Assembly: GCA_002307215.1 (NCBI GenBank)
Contig: DBTU01000031.1
Span: forward strand, 61,219-125,218
Direction of reading: 5' to 3'
Origin: Lachnoclostridium sp. UBA1308
GTDB lineage: Bacteria > Bacillota > Clostridia > Lachnospirales > Lachnospiraceae
DNA: 64,000 bases
The position numbers and the translations under genes are program-made. Positions 50,697 to 59,475 of the stretch are shown in pieces. The first letter of the stretch is position 1. Every line of letters begins with the position of its first letter. Under the pieces are notes generated by a model that saw only the letters and a list, made by a program, of their open reading frames with translations, made no database searches and was not told where the DNA came from.

Positions 50697-52061
50697 TTGA
50701 GCGATCAGAATAAGGTAGTAAAATTCAGAAAAAGAAGAAGTATTAATATTGGCATTGTAATATTCATAGTATTATTTATTTATATAGCTATTAATGTATA
50801 TATCTTTTTAACCAAAGAACAGCTGATTATATATGAAGTTCATGAGGGCACAACGGCAATTGATAATCCGATTACAGCTTTGATATTAAGGCAAGAGACG
50901 GTTGCTTTATCTGAGAAGGCAGGCTTCGTTCTGTATTATCAAAAGGATGGAGCGAGAGTCGCTAAAAATGAGTCGATATATTCGATCTCCGACAGTGATA
51001 TCTATAATTCTACCGACAAGGATTCTCCGTCGATTGTATTAACCGATAAAAATGATACTGAATTATTATATAAAGTAAGAAGCTTCCGAAATTCCTATTC
51101 AGATGATAATTTTTCGGCAACTTATATATTTAAAGATATGGCACAAAGCACGATTCTCGATATGCTTAATAATTCTCTTATCAGAGACCTATCTGACAGT
51201 TCCGGCGGTACCGGATCAGTTGCCTGTAATGAGAGTGGAATTATTACATACTATCTAGATGAATTTGAAGCGATTACATCCGATAATATAACGGCGGAAA
51301 TGTTTAAAAAAGATAATTATAAGAAGACAAGCCTTAGAACTACGGATAAAATCTCTATGAGTTCACCTGTTTATAAGATGATCACATCACAGACCTGGGA
51401 GCTTATTTTACCATTGTCTAAAGATCAAAAAAAAGAGTTGAAAGATCAAAAGAAAATAAAGATAACGGTACTTGACGATAACAGTGATATTTCGGCTAAG
51501 CTTGAAATTATCACAAAAGATTCTAAATATTATGCGGTATTAACCATGGATAAGAATATGGCAAATTATCTGGGCGAACGTTATTTGGATGTAAAAATCG
51601 ACTTTGATTCAGAAAAAGGGCTTAAAATACCGAATACTGCAATCGTAGATAAGAGCTTTTATGAAGTACCGTTAACCTACTTCACACAGGGTGGTGACAG
51701 TACAAAGAAAGGTCTGATAGAAGAGCTTACGAGAGAAAATGGTGATATTACAACTCCATTTGTTGTAACTGATATTTATTTCGAGGATGGTACCTATGGC
51801 TACGTTGATACGAAGCTTTTTGATGCCGGTACGGTAATAAAGGCTCCGAAAGGCGCAGACCAATTTATTTTATCAAAAACGAAGAAATTATCCGGTGTAT
51901 ATAATGTGAATCTGGGTTACGCAATATTTAGAAGAATTGAAGTTCTGTCCCAAGGTGAAGAGTACAGCATCATAAGCGATCATACCTCCAGTGGACTTTC
52001 GGCCTATGACCATATCGTTCTAGATGGTAAGATGGCAGTAGAACAAAAAATCATAGATTAA
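50697..52061 (+). CDS. HlyD-like membrane-anchored protein of the ylm/sepF cluster
   Basis: 454 residues. A basic N-terminus and one membrane helix (~18-38) precede a biotinyl-lipoyl-like half motif (HEGTTAIDNPITALILRQETVAL) and beta-rich external domains, as in HlyD-family adaptors. No transporter or outer-membrane gene is nearby, so an export role is doubtful. TTG start after AGGAGGCG. It precedes ylmE-sepF-ylmH-divIVA and may act in envelope or division biology; that is inferred from position. Confidence 0.75.
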   Translation: MSDQNKVVKFRKRRSINIGIVIFIVLFIYIAINVYIFLTKEQLIIYEVHEGTTAIDNPITALILRQETVALSEKAGFVLYYQKDGARVAKNESIYSISDSDIYNSTDKDSPSIVLTDKNDTELLYKVRSFRNSYSDDNFSATYIFKDMAQSTILDMLNNSLIRDLSDSSGGTGSVACNESGIITYYLDEFEAITSDNITAEMFKKDNYKKTSLRTTDKISMSSPVYKMITSQTWELILPLSKDQKKELKDQKKIKITVLDDNSDISAKLEIITKDSKYYAVLTMDKNMANYLGERYLDVKIDFDSEKGLKIPNTAIVDKSFYEVPLTYFTQGGDSTKKGLIEELTRENGDITTPFVVTDIYFEDGTYGYVDTKLFDAGTVIKAPKGADQFILSKTKKLSGVYNVNLGYAIFRRIEVLSQGEEYSIISDHTSSGLSAYDHIVLDGKMAVEQKIID

Positions 52062-52118
52062 TTATTTGTGCCAGCGGTTCAAAGTTTGCAGGCGATGAAG
52101 AAAGGTGTGATTATTATT

Positions 52119-52856
52119 ATGATGAAGGATAATATACAGGAAATTGAGCTAAGAATTCAAGCAGCCTGTGACAAAGTGGGCAGAATGCGTTCGGAGGTTA
52201 CATTGATAGCTGTCAGCAAGACAAAGCCGAATGAAATGCTTATAAAGGCCTTTAACTTAGGAATGCGACATTTCGGTGAAAACAAGGTTCAGGAAATGTC
52301 ACAGAAATGGGAGGACTTAAATGATAAGTTCGGTGATAAAGTATACTGGCATTTGATAGGGCACCTTCAGAGAAATAAAGTGAAATATATCATTGATAGG
52401 ACGGCATTAATTCATTCTGTGGATTCTTTAAGACTCGCGGAACAGATAGAAGAAGAGGCAGCGAAAAAAAATATTCTTTGTGATATCTTAATTGAGGTTA
52501 ACATTGCAGGCGAGGATACCAAATTTGGGGTAAGTCCAGGGGAAGTATTACCGCTTTTAATCGAAATTAGTAAACTGACTCATATACGTATTAGGGGGCT
52601 AATGATGATTGCTCCTTATGTTGAAAATCCTGAGATGAATAGGAAGTATTTTACGAAATTGCGAGAATTATATGTTGACATAAAAACAAAAAACGCCGAT
52701 AATAATGGTGATGGAAACATTTTGAATTCAGAATACTTCGATATTCTTTCCATGGGTATGACAGGAGATTTCGAAGTTGCGATTGAAGAAGGTGCCACAA
52801 TGGTTCGCATTGGGACAGGCATTTTCGGTGAGAGGGATTATACTATTCCGATTTAG
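52119..52856 (+). CDS. ylmE: YggS/YlmE-family PLP homeostasis protein
   Basis: A PLP-binding protein of fold type III without known enzyme activity, involved in vitamin B6 homeostasis. At about 245 residues, the PLP lysine is K34 in VSKTKP, with HFGENKVQE, HLIGHLQRNK and the C-terminal SMGMTGDFEVAI. The start is between adjacent ATGs at 52119 and 52122, with AAAGGTG upstream; earlier in-frame starts lack a ribosome site. Confidence 0.93.
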   Translation: MMKDNIQEIELRIQAACDKVGRMRSEVTLIAVSKTKPNEMLIKAFNLGMRHFGENKVQEMSQKWEDLNDKFGDKVYWHLIGHLQRNKVKYIIDRTALIHSVDSLRLAEQIEEEAAKKNILCDILIEVNIAGEDTKFGVSPGEVLPLLIEISKLTHIRIRGLMMIAPYVENPEMNRKYFTKLRELYVDIKTKNADNNGDGNILNSEYFDILSMGMTGDFEVAIEEGATMVRIGTGIFGERDYTIPI

Positions 52857-52879
52857 TAAACATAGATAGGAGAATTAAA

Positions 52880-53437
52880 ATGTCAAATATTTTTAAAAGT
52901 TTCTTAAATTCAATGAAATTAACTGAAGATGATGAATATGATGCATATCTTGACGAAGAGAAAGAAAAAGTGAAAAAGTCAAGACAAAAGGAAACGAAAC
53001 ATTTTGATTATGAAGAAACTCAGAGAAATCAGTCTTTTGCTTCACAGCAGACAGCTGCAACGAATGACTCGAAAAAAGAGAAGGTGTCCAAAATGGAAAA
53101 AAGTTCGACAGGTAAGGTTATTCCAATCCGCTCAACACCTAAGGGACTTGAGGTTTGCATCATGAAACCTACTTCTTTCGAAGATTCACAAGATATTTGC
53201 GACATGCTTTTAACCGGAAGAGCAACAGTTATTAATTTGGAGGGTTTTGATGACAAGCTGGCGCAACGAACAATGGATTTTATATCAGGTTCGGTTTATG
53301 CTATTAATGGAAAGCTTCATCGTATATCAAATTGTATTTTCATAGTATCTCCTGATACGGTTGATATTTCGGGTGATTATCTTGACTTGATTCAGGAAAA
53401 TGGTTTTGTTCCACCCACCTTCCGTTCTCCATTTTAA
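52880..53437 (+). CDS. sepF: cell division protein SepF
   Basis: 185 residues. An N-terminal amphipathic membrane helix (MSNIFKSFLNSMKL) is followed by a charged linker of ~60 residues and the SepF core (EVCIMKPTSFEDSQDICDMLLTG) that binds and bundles FtsZ. RBS AGGAG. Confidence 0.94.
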   Translation: MSNIFKSFLNSMKLTEDDEYDAYLDEEKEKVKKSRQKETKHFDYEETQRNQSFASQQTAATNDSKKEKVSKMEKSSTGKVIPIRSTPKGLEVCIMKPTSFEDSQDICDMLLTGRATVINLEGFDDKLAQRTMDFISGSVYAINGKLHRISNCIFIVSPDTVDISGDYLDLIQENGFVPPTFRSPF

Positions 53438-53441
53438 GCGT

Positions 53442-54215
53442 ATGATGAATCAGGACAAAGAGGAACAGTTTATTGGTAAACGTCTTAAGGAACTGGCTAA
53501 TACAGCCGATAACAGGGGAATTAATGTTTTCTCTGATTTTCTGAACTTGAATGAGCAAAATATATTAGAAAGCCTCAAAAATGAATTGCCTAGGATAAAG
53601 TATTTTGCTTACGGAGGTTATAGCGATGCCGAAAGGAAAATACTTTGTTTTTGTGGAGAAGGCTTACCGGATGAAATTGAAAAAAACGATTATCCGATCA
53701 GCTGTATTAAGGTGAAGCCTGTCAATCAAAAGTTTAGCGATAGTTTAAATCATAGGGATTTTCTTGGAGCTGTTCTTGGACTCGGTATTGAACGCTGCAA
53801 GATTGGAGATATACTGATCAATGAAAATGAGGGGTATCTTTTTGCGCATTCAACGATCGGTGGATTTATAATTGACCAATTGGTGAAGGTGAAGCACACT
53901 GTAGTGAAGTGTGCCATCATTGAACAGAAGGATTTTGATTATAGACCTACGTTGAAAGAAATAACTGGAACCATATCTTCGGTAAGACTTGACAGCATCG
54001 TTGCAACAGCATTTCATGGCTCCAGAAGCAGCTTGAGCGGCCTCATTGAGGGTGGGAAGGTATGCGTGAATGGTAAGATGATTCTGACTAACAGCTATAC
54101 ACTAAAGGAAAATGATATAATATCAGTTCGTGGTATGGGCAAATTCATCTATGCAGGGACGACATATCAGACGAAAAAAGGTCGTTACAGTGTAAAGCTT
54201 TTATTATATACCTGA
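53442..54215 (+). CDS. ylmH: S4-domain RNA-binding protein YlmH
   Basis: 257 residues with a C-terminal S4 RNA-binding domain (RLDSIVATAFHGSRSSLSGLIEGGKVCVNG). Recent work in Firmicutes links YlmH to ribosome rescue. The start is ATG at 53442 or 53445, 4-7 bp after the sepF stop, with only a weak ribosome site; coupling to sepF is likely. Confidence 0.92.
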   Translation: MMNQDKEEQFIGKRLKELANTADNRGINVFSDFLNLNEQNILESLKNELPRIKYFAYGGYSDAERKILCFCGEGLPDEIEKNDYPISCIKVKPVNQKFSDSLNHRDFLGAVLGLGIERCKIGDILINENEGYLFAHSTIGGFIIDQLVKVKHTVVKCAIIEQKDFDYRPTLKEITGTISSVRLDSIVATAFHGSRSSLSGLIEGGKVCVNGKMILTNSYTLKENDIISVRGMGKFIYAGTTYQTKKGRYSVKLLLYT

Positions 54216-54256
54216 TTATTTGATCATTGAAATCAGACAGGGGGGGCTATATCAGA

Positions 54257-54931
54257 ATGTTTACACCATCACAGATACAGGAAAAACAATTTAAGAATGG
54301 GCTTGGTTACGACAAAAAGGATGTGGATTTATTTCTACAAGATATTTCGTCAGACTATACAATACTTCTGATGGATAATGATAATCTAGGGAAAAAGCTG
54401 AAGGAAGCCGATGAAGGTCTTGCATATTATAAATCGATTGAAAAGACTCTTCAAAAAGCTTTGGTGCTTGCCGAGAAAACGGCTCAAGATACCATATCAA
54501 CTGCTCAAAAAGAGGCTGAGGTAATTGAGAAGGAAGCAAGAACAAAGGCTCAGCAGATACTTTCTGAAACACTCAATCAAATTCATGTATACGAACACAA
54601 GATCATTAATTTAATCCAGCAGTATGATTTATATAAAATACAGTTTGATAATTTACTGAGAGCTCAACAGGAGCTGTTAAACAGTAAAAGCTTTTCCATT
54701 AATACAGATGATTACACCTATCAAGATACCTCAGAACATCATATGGAGCGTGGAAGTGCGGTGGATATCTATAAGAATCTGGCTGCAATTACAGAGGAGA
54801 ATGAGAATGCAGAGCTACACGCGCAAGAGGAATTAAAGCAATCTAAATTTGAAATACAAAATGAGGATACACAGAAGCACAATTACCGGACAGAAGATGG
54901 ATTTGAATTTTTTACGATGAAAGATGAATAG
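54257..54931 (+). CDS. divIVA: DivIVA-domain protein
   Basis: 224 residues. The DivIVA membrane-binding opening MFTPSQIQEKQFKNGLGYDK is followed by a long coiled coil (~35-150) and an acidic tail. It senses negative curvature at poles and septa. The ATG follows AGGGGGG. Its position after ylmH matches the canonical cluster. Confidence 0.93.
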   Translation: MFTPSQIQEKQFKNGLGYDKKDVDLFLQDISSDYTILLMDNDNLGKKLKEADEGLAYYKSIEKTLQKALVLAEKTAQDTISTAQKEAEVIEKEARTKAQQILSETLNQIHVYEHKIINLIQQYDLYKIQFDNLLRAQQELLNSKSFSINTDDYTYQDTSEHHMERGSAVDIYKNLAAITEENENAELHAQEELKQSKFEIQNEDTQKHNYRTEDGFEFFTMKDE

Positions 54932-54933
54932 AT

Positions 54934-54985
54934 AAGGAGGATGCATAACCTCGTCCGGATAATTCGATGCGGTTATGCAATTTTT
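54934..54985 (+). promoter_or_regulatory. aroB leader: Shine-Dalgarno and start joined across a hairpin
   Basis: AAGGAGG (54934-54940) is 45 nt from the aroB ATG at 54986. Between them TGCATAACC (54942-54950) pairs with GGTTATGCA (54971-54979), a perfect 9-bp stem. Looping this out leaves 7 nt (1 before, 6 after) between the ribosome site and ATG, an optimal distance. No other ribosome site is visible close to 54986. Confidence 0.55.
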
Positions 54986-56077
54986 ATGAACAATACACTT
55001 ACAATAAATTATAATAACAAGCCTGCATATGATATTATATTGGAACAAGGATTTGCAAAATTGGCAGAAAAGCTTGAACTATTGGGAATGAAGAATCGAA
55101 GATTCATGATTATTTCTGACAGTAATGTCAGTAAACTTTATCTTACTGAGGTTAATCGGATACTATGTACAATTTCAAAAGAGGTCTATGATTATACATT
55201 TCCTGCCGGTGAAACCAATAAGAATCTGGATACAGTAAGTAACTGTTATGAGAAGCTGATTCAGTTGAGCTTTGATCGTAATGATGTGCTGATTGCTCTT
55301 GGTGGCGGAGTGGTGGGAGACTTAACAGGATTTGTTGCTGCAACCTACTTACGAGGCGTAAGGTTTATACAGGTTCCGACTTCGTTATTAGCTATGGTTG
55401 ATTCCAGTATCGGCGGAAAAACGGGAGTGGATTTTAAAGCCTATAAGAACATGGTGGGTGCTTTTCATCAACCCCAATTAGTATATATGAATCTGAGCAC
55501 ATTATTATCGTTATCAAACAGGGAATTTTTTTCAGGTATGGGCGAGATAATCAAGCATGGATTGATTAAGAATATAGAGTATTATGACTGGTTAAAGCTT
55601 CATCGGGAAGGTATCAGTCAGAGAAAATATGAAATCTTGAACGAGATGATTTGGCAGAGCTGCCTTATTAAGAAAAAGGTGGTAGAAGAAGATCCTAAGG
55701 AACAAGGAGAACGTGCCCTACTCAATTACGGACATACGATTGGACATTCGGTAGAAAAATTGATGAACTTTACCAGACTGCACGGCGAATGTGTATGCAT
55801 CGGTATGGCGGCCGCTTCCTATCTCTCTTTACAGCGTGGATATCTGACCTTGGAGCAATATCATGATATTATTAGTACAATAAGACTCTTTGAACAGCCG
55901 GTGACTGCGCAGGGATTGAATGTAGTGGAGATTTATGAAGTAACCAAGCTGGATAAGAAGATGGATTCAGATAAGATTCGATTTGTATTATTACAAGAGG
56001 TCGGTGATGCTGTGATCGATTCCACTGTATCTAAAGAGGAAATGTTAGCTGCTATCAGATCTATTATGGAAGGATAA
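54986..56077 (+). CDS. aroB: 3-dehydroquinate synthase
   Basis: Second step of the shikimate pathway. At 363 residues from this start, the NAD loop GGGVVGDLTGFVAA and the metal ligands in MGEIIKHG, NYGHTIGHSVE and LHGECVCIGM are seen. The family usually opens a few residues before the first strand, so ATG 54986 (MNNTLTINY) fits better than the in-frame ATG at 54941, which directly abuts AAGGAGG and would be too close for initiation. Confidence 0.93.
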   Translation: MNNTLTINYNNKPAYDIILEQGFAKLAEKLELLGMKNRRFMIISDSNVSKLYLTEVNRILCTISKEVYDYTFPAGETNKNLDTVSNCYEKLIQLSFDRNDVLIALGGGVVGDLTGFVAATYLRGVRFIQVPTSLLAMVDSSIGGKTGVDFKAYKNMVGAFHQPQLVYMNLSTLLSLSNREFFSGMGEIIKHGLIKNIEYYDWLKLHREGISQRKYEILNEMIWQSCLIKKKVVEEDPKEQGERALLNYGHTIGHSVEKLMNFTRLHGECVCIGMAAASYLSLQRGYLTLEQYHDIISTIRLFEQPVTAQGLNVVEIYEVTKLDKKMDSDKIRFVLLQEVGDAVIDSTVSKEEMLAAIRSIMEG

Positions 56078-56087
56078 GGGAGGTTTT

Positions 56088-56681
56088 ATGAAAGAACGTA
56101 TTAAACATTTAATCTTAGTAATTATTCTGGTCGTTATTGATCAGGTAACAAAATATTTGGTAAGAACATCAATGGACAAACCGATTATTATTATACCTAA
56201 TGTTTTAAGCCTTGAAAACATAAGAAATACAGGAGCTGCTTGGGGGATCTTAAAAGACAGCGGTTATTTTTTACGTATTTTCACATTGATACTTTTGTTC
56301 ATTATCATTTATTTATACTTTAAAATACCGGCAGGTAAGAGATTTAGAATCATAAAAATTCTCACTTTATTTATGATGGCCGGTGCAATCGGTAATTTGA
56401 TTGATCGTTTCTTCCTTGGCTATGTTGTTGATTTCATCTATTTTGAAATCATAGATTTTCCGTTGTTCAATTTTGCTGACAGTTGTCTAACCGTATCTTG
56501 TATTATATTATTTCTTCTTGCGTTATTTTATTATAAGGACGATGATTTTGCATTTCTTGAAAAGATATTCCATTGGAAGAAGAGAGATAATAGTCCGAAG
56601 ACTGACAATGAGGTTGAAATTTCTGTAGATTCGAAGGAAAAGATGGATTTGACCGAATCAGAGAAGGAATCGAAGGAATAA
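56088..56681 (+). CDS. lspA: lipoprotein signal peptidase with a charged C-terminal tail
   Basis: Cleaves prolipoprotein signals. It has four membrane helices and catalytic Asp residues in AGAIGNLIDRF and FNFADSC. The family core ends near residue 150; here a hydrophilic tail of ~45 residues (Lys, Asp, Glu, Ser-rich) makes 197. RBS GGGAGG. Its 3' end lies 5 bp before rluD. Confidence 0.95.
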   Translation: MKERIKHLILVIILVVIDQVTKYLVRTSMDKPIIIIPNVLSLENIRNTGAAWGILKDSGYFLRIFTLILLFIIIYLYFKIPAGKRFRIIKILTLFMMAGAIGNLIDRFFLGYVVDFIYFEIIDFPLFNFADSCLTVSCIILFLLALFYYKDDDFAFLEKIFHWKKRDNSPKTDNEVEISVDSKEKMDLTESEKESKE

Positions 56682-56686
56682 TCAGA

Positions 56687-57862
56687 ATGATGAAAGGATC
56701 ACAATATCCGATGGATGATGAATTATGGAAAAAAAACAAACAGGATATTGATAAGTCGGAAATTGATGAACCGGAACTGAATGAATCGGAACTTGATGAG
56801 TCGGAACTGAATAAGTCGGAAATTGATGAACCGGAACTTGATGAGTCGGAACTGAATGAATCGGAAACTGATGAATCGGAACTTGATGAGTCGGAACTGA
56901 ATGAGTCGGAACTTGATGAGTCGGATATAGATAAACAGGAACAAATCCTGGAGTTTTCAGTGAAAGAGGAGCATCATGGTATTCGGATTGATAAATATCT
57001 TTCTGATATTCAGACAGAATTGTCAAGAACCTATATTCAGAGGTTGATTGAAGAAGGCAAGATATTCATGGATCATTTATCTGTGAAAGCAAATACAAAG
57101 GTTAAATCAGCATCAAGTATCGTTATTCTTCTTCCGAAACCGAAAGAATTAGAAATAATTGCTCAGGATATCCCGCTGGATATTATATTTGAAGATAAGG
57201 ATATAATTATTATAAATAAACATAAGGGACTGGTGGTACATCCCGGAGCCGGTCACACAGAGGGTACACTTGTCAATGCGTTGCTATTTCACTGCAGAGG
57301 GGAATTGTCCGGAATTAACGGTGTCCTTCGTCCCGGAATTGTACATCGTATTGACAGAGATACCACCGGTGTTATTGTAGTTTGTAAAAATGATAAGGCG
57401 CACCAGTTCATAGCAGAACAATTAAAAGTACATTCCATTACACGCAAATATCAGGCTATCGTATATCATACTTTTAAGACGGAAAGCGGAAGAGTGGAAG
57501 CTCCGATCGGTAGGGATTTAAAAGACCGAAAGAAAATGGCAGTTAATCATAAAAACGGTAAATTCGCTGCCACAAATTATCGAGTGCTGGAAAATCTTCA
57601 TAGTCGCTTTGCCTACATTGAGTGTTCGCTCGAAACCGGCAGAACACATCAAATCAGAGTTCATATGGCAAGTATTCATCATCCTTTAATCGGTGATACG
57701 GTTTATGGACCGGCAAAGGATCCCTTTCTCCTGGAAGGACAAGCACTTCATGCTGCAGTATTAGGCTTCATACATCCGACCACCAAAGAATACGTTGAAT
57801 TTCATGCACCGCTTCCGGCTTATTTTAGCAAAATGTTAGATAAATTACGGGATAAGGGGTAA
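56687..57862 (+). CDS. rluD: RluA-family 23S rRNA pseudouridine synthase with acidic repeat N-terminus
   Basis: 391 residues. Residues ~21-80 are a repeat of a five-residue unit (Leu/Ile-Asp/Asn-Glu-Ser/Pro-Glu). The normal protein starts near residue 84 with an S4 domain (DKYLSDIQTELSRTYIQRLI), then the catalytic HRIDRDTTG with Asp223. It modifies uridines in 23S rRNA; RluD versus a close paralogue cannot be decided here. ATG at 56687 with AAGGA upstream; internal ATG 56711 is an alternative. Confidence 0.9.
   Translation: MMKGSQYPMDDELWKKNKQDIDKSEIDEPELNESELDESELNKSEIDEPELDESELNESETDESELDESELNESELDESDIDKQEQILEFSVKEEHHGIRIDKYLSDIQTELSRTYIQRLIEEGKIFMDHLSVKANTKVKSASSIVILLPKPKELEIIAQDIPLDIIFEDKDIIIINKHKGLVVHPGAGHTEGTLVNALLFHCRGELSGINGVLRPGIVHRIDRDTTGVIVVCKNDKAHQFIAEQLKVHSITRKYQAIVYHTFKTESGRVEAPIGRDLKDRKKMAVNHKNGKFAATNYRVLENLHSRFAYIECSLETGRTHQIRVHMASIHHPLIGDTVYGPAKDPFLLEGQALHAAVLGFIHPTTKEYVEFHAPLPAYFSKMLDKLRDKG
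56747..56941 (+). repeat. 15-bp coding tandem repeat (12 full copies plus one degenerate)
   Basis: Units of 15 bp, for example CTTGATGAGTCGGAA and CTGAATGAATCGGAA, encode L-D-E-S-E type pentapeptides in the N-terminus of the pseudouridine synthase. Odd and even units tend to alternate Asp and Asn forms, suggesting growth by 30-bp steps. The unit length keeps the frame when copy number changes. Confidence 0.95.
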
Positions 57863-57867
57863 TTTCA

Positions 57868-59160
57868 TTGAAAAGAAAAGCGATAGAAGAATTGATACAA
57901 TGGAAGGAAATAAATAATAGAACACCTATCCTGTTAACCGGTGCAAAAGGCGTGGGCAAAACATATCTGGCATATGATTTTGCTAAGGCCTTTTTTGAAC
58001 GTATCTTTTATATCAACTTTGAACAAGAATCGATTCTAAACGAATTATTTAGTTCAGACCCTACCGAAAAGACAATTGAACGATTGAAACAACATTTTCA
58101 AATAAATGTGGATGAAACAAGTAGCACCGGAATCCTTATACTCGATGAAATAAGTTTCTGTGAAGAGGTAATGAAATCAATAATTAAAACTGAAATCAAG
58201 GACTTGTTCTCATATATCATCATTATCACGAGCAGACCATTATCCGATAAATGCCCGGAGGGAATAAGGACTTTATCAATATATCCTTTGGAATTTGACG
58301 AATTTCTAATTGCTACAGGTAATATGTGGTATATCGATCTGATTGAAACTCATTATAATAATAGTCGGAAGCTTCCGGATATTGTACATAAAGAGCTACT
58401 GGATTTACATCAGCTCTATCTCAAAATCGGTGGGATGCCTAGCAGTGTAAACGAATATCAAAATCTGTCTTCCACAGTCAATGTATCGGAACTGCATCGT
58501 ATCTTGATCGGATCGATACACGACGGTATCGTAAGAGAATATGAGGAAAGCGATTCGTTGAAAATGCTACAGGTGATGAATAGTGTGAGCCGTCAACTAA
58601 TGAAAGATAACAAGAAATTTCAATATAAGCTAATTAGAAAAGGTACCACCTACTCTATGTATAAGGAGTCAATTCAAAGGCTCATTGATAAAAATTATTT
58701 GATAAAATGTAAACGAATCGGTAATGAATTGCTCTTGGATTCTACTAAAATAATTGAATATATTAGTTTATCAAGTGATGATACTAATGTGGCGTTCAAA
58801 CTTTACTTGCTTGATACGGGTCTACTTCACACCGAACTATGGGAAGATAAAGATACTTTATCAAGTGAACAGATTTCAAAGGCATTACTGGAGAACTATA
58901 TGGCACAATCACTTTTAGCAAAGCAATATCCCTTTGTGTTTTGGGAATCGGAATCCATAGCTAAAATTGATTTTGTAATATATAAGGAAAATATGTTGCT
59001 ACCGGTTGAATTGCATACAGATTGTAATACAAGATCAAAGAGTCTCAGTGTATTAAAACAAAAATATGATTATCCTTATGCCATAAAAGTATCAGCGAAG
59101 AATTTCGAATTTACGAATAATATAAAATATATCCCCTATTATGCAGTGTTTTGTATTTGA
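57868..59160 (+). CDS. AAA ATPase with DUF4143-like C-terminus
   Basis: 430 residues: Walker A GAKGVGKT at 25-32, Walker B ILILDEI near 91, an AAA_14-like middle, and a C-terminal DUF4143 region (VAFKLYLLDTGLLH, IDFVIYKENMLLPVEL) that resembles a PD-(D/E)xK fold. Such proteins are widespread and of unknown role. TTG start after AAGGGG, 5 bp after rluD, so it may be co-transcribed. Confidence 0.88.
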   Translation: MKRKAIEELIQWKEINNRTPILLTGAKGVGKTYLAYDFAKAFFERIFYINFEQESILNELFSSDPTEKTIERLKQHFQINVDETSSTGILILDEISFCEEVMKSIIKTEIKDLFSYIIIITSRPLSDKCPEGIRTLSIYPLEFDEFLIATGNMWYIDLIETHYNNSRKLPDIVHKELLDLHQLYLKIGGMPSSVNEYQNLSSTVNVSELHRILIGSIHDGIVREYEESDSLKMLQVMNSVSRQLMKDNKKFQYKLIRKGTTYSMYKESIQRLIDKNYLIKCKRIGNELLLDSTKIIEYISLSSDDTNVAFKLYLLDTGLLHTELWEDKDTLSSEQISKALLENYMAQSLLAKQYPFVFWESESIAKIDFVIYKENMLLPVELHTDCNTRSKSLSVLKQKYDYPYAIKVSAKNFEFTNNIKYIPYYAVFCI

Positions 59161-59204
59161 TGTTATTATTTTATTGATTCCTTACGAGAATATCAAAAAA
59201 TAAG

Positions 59205-59233
59205 TTGACAAATTCATTCTATTGCTATAGTAT
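59205..59233 (+). promoter_or_regulatory. promoter of the BlaI-type gene
   Basis: TTGACA (59205-59210), 17-bp spacer, TAGTAT (59228-59233). It lies in the 315-bp gap 59161-59475, which otherwise holds only the operator candidate below and a long leader. Confidence 0.7.
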
Positions 59234-59251
59234 ATTTAATACAGAATACAG

Positions 59252-59265
59252 TCTACCCGAGTAGA
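59252..59265. promoter_or_regulatory. candidate BlaI-family operator
   Basis: TCTAC-CCGA-GTAGA, a palindrome about 12 bp downstream of the predicted transcription start, resembles the TAC...GTA dyads bound by BlaI/MecI/CopY repressors. Autoregulation of the downstream gene is the simplest reading. Confidence 0.5.
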
Positions 59266-59475
59266 TGCATTTACACTGATAAATAATTTCATTCTACATC
59301 AGTAATGGCTTGATTTTACTTAGAATTATTAATATGTAAGAACATTACATATTTATATATATATAATTTTAAATCTATGGGTTATGATTAGGAACCGAAT
59401 ATACTACACGTGTCATTCGTGCAATTGATGGCGGTTCTATAAATGTAGAATGCATTACTAAGGGGTGAAAGTTAT

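Noticed and set aside
56747..56941. 15-bp repeats considered as a CRISPR or intergenic repeat
   Set aside because: They lie in frame inside the pseudouridine synthase gene, are contiguous and have no spacers.
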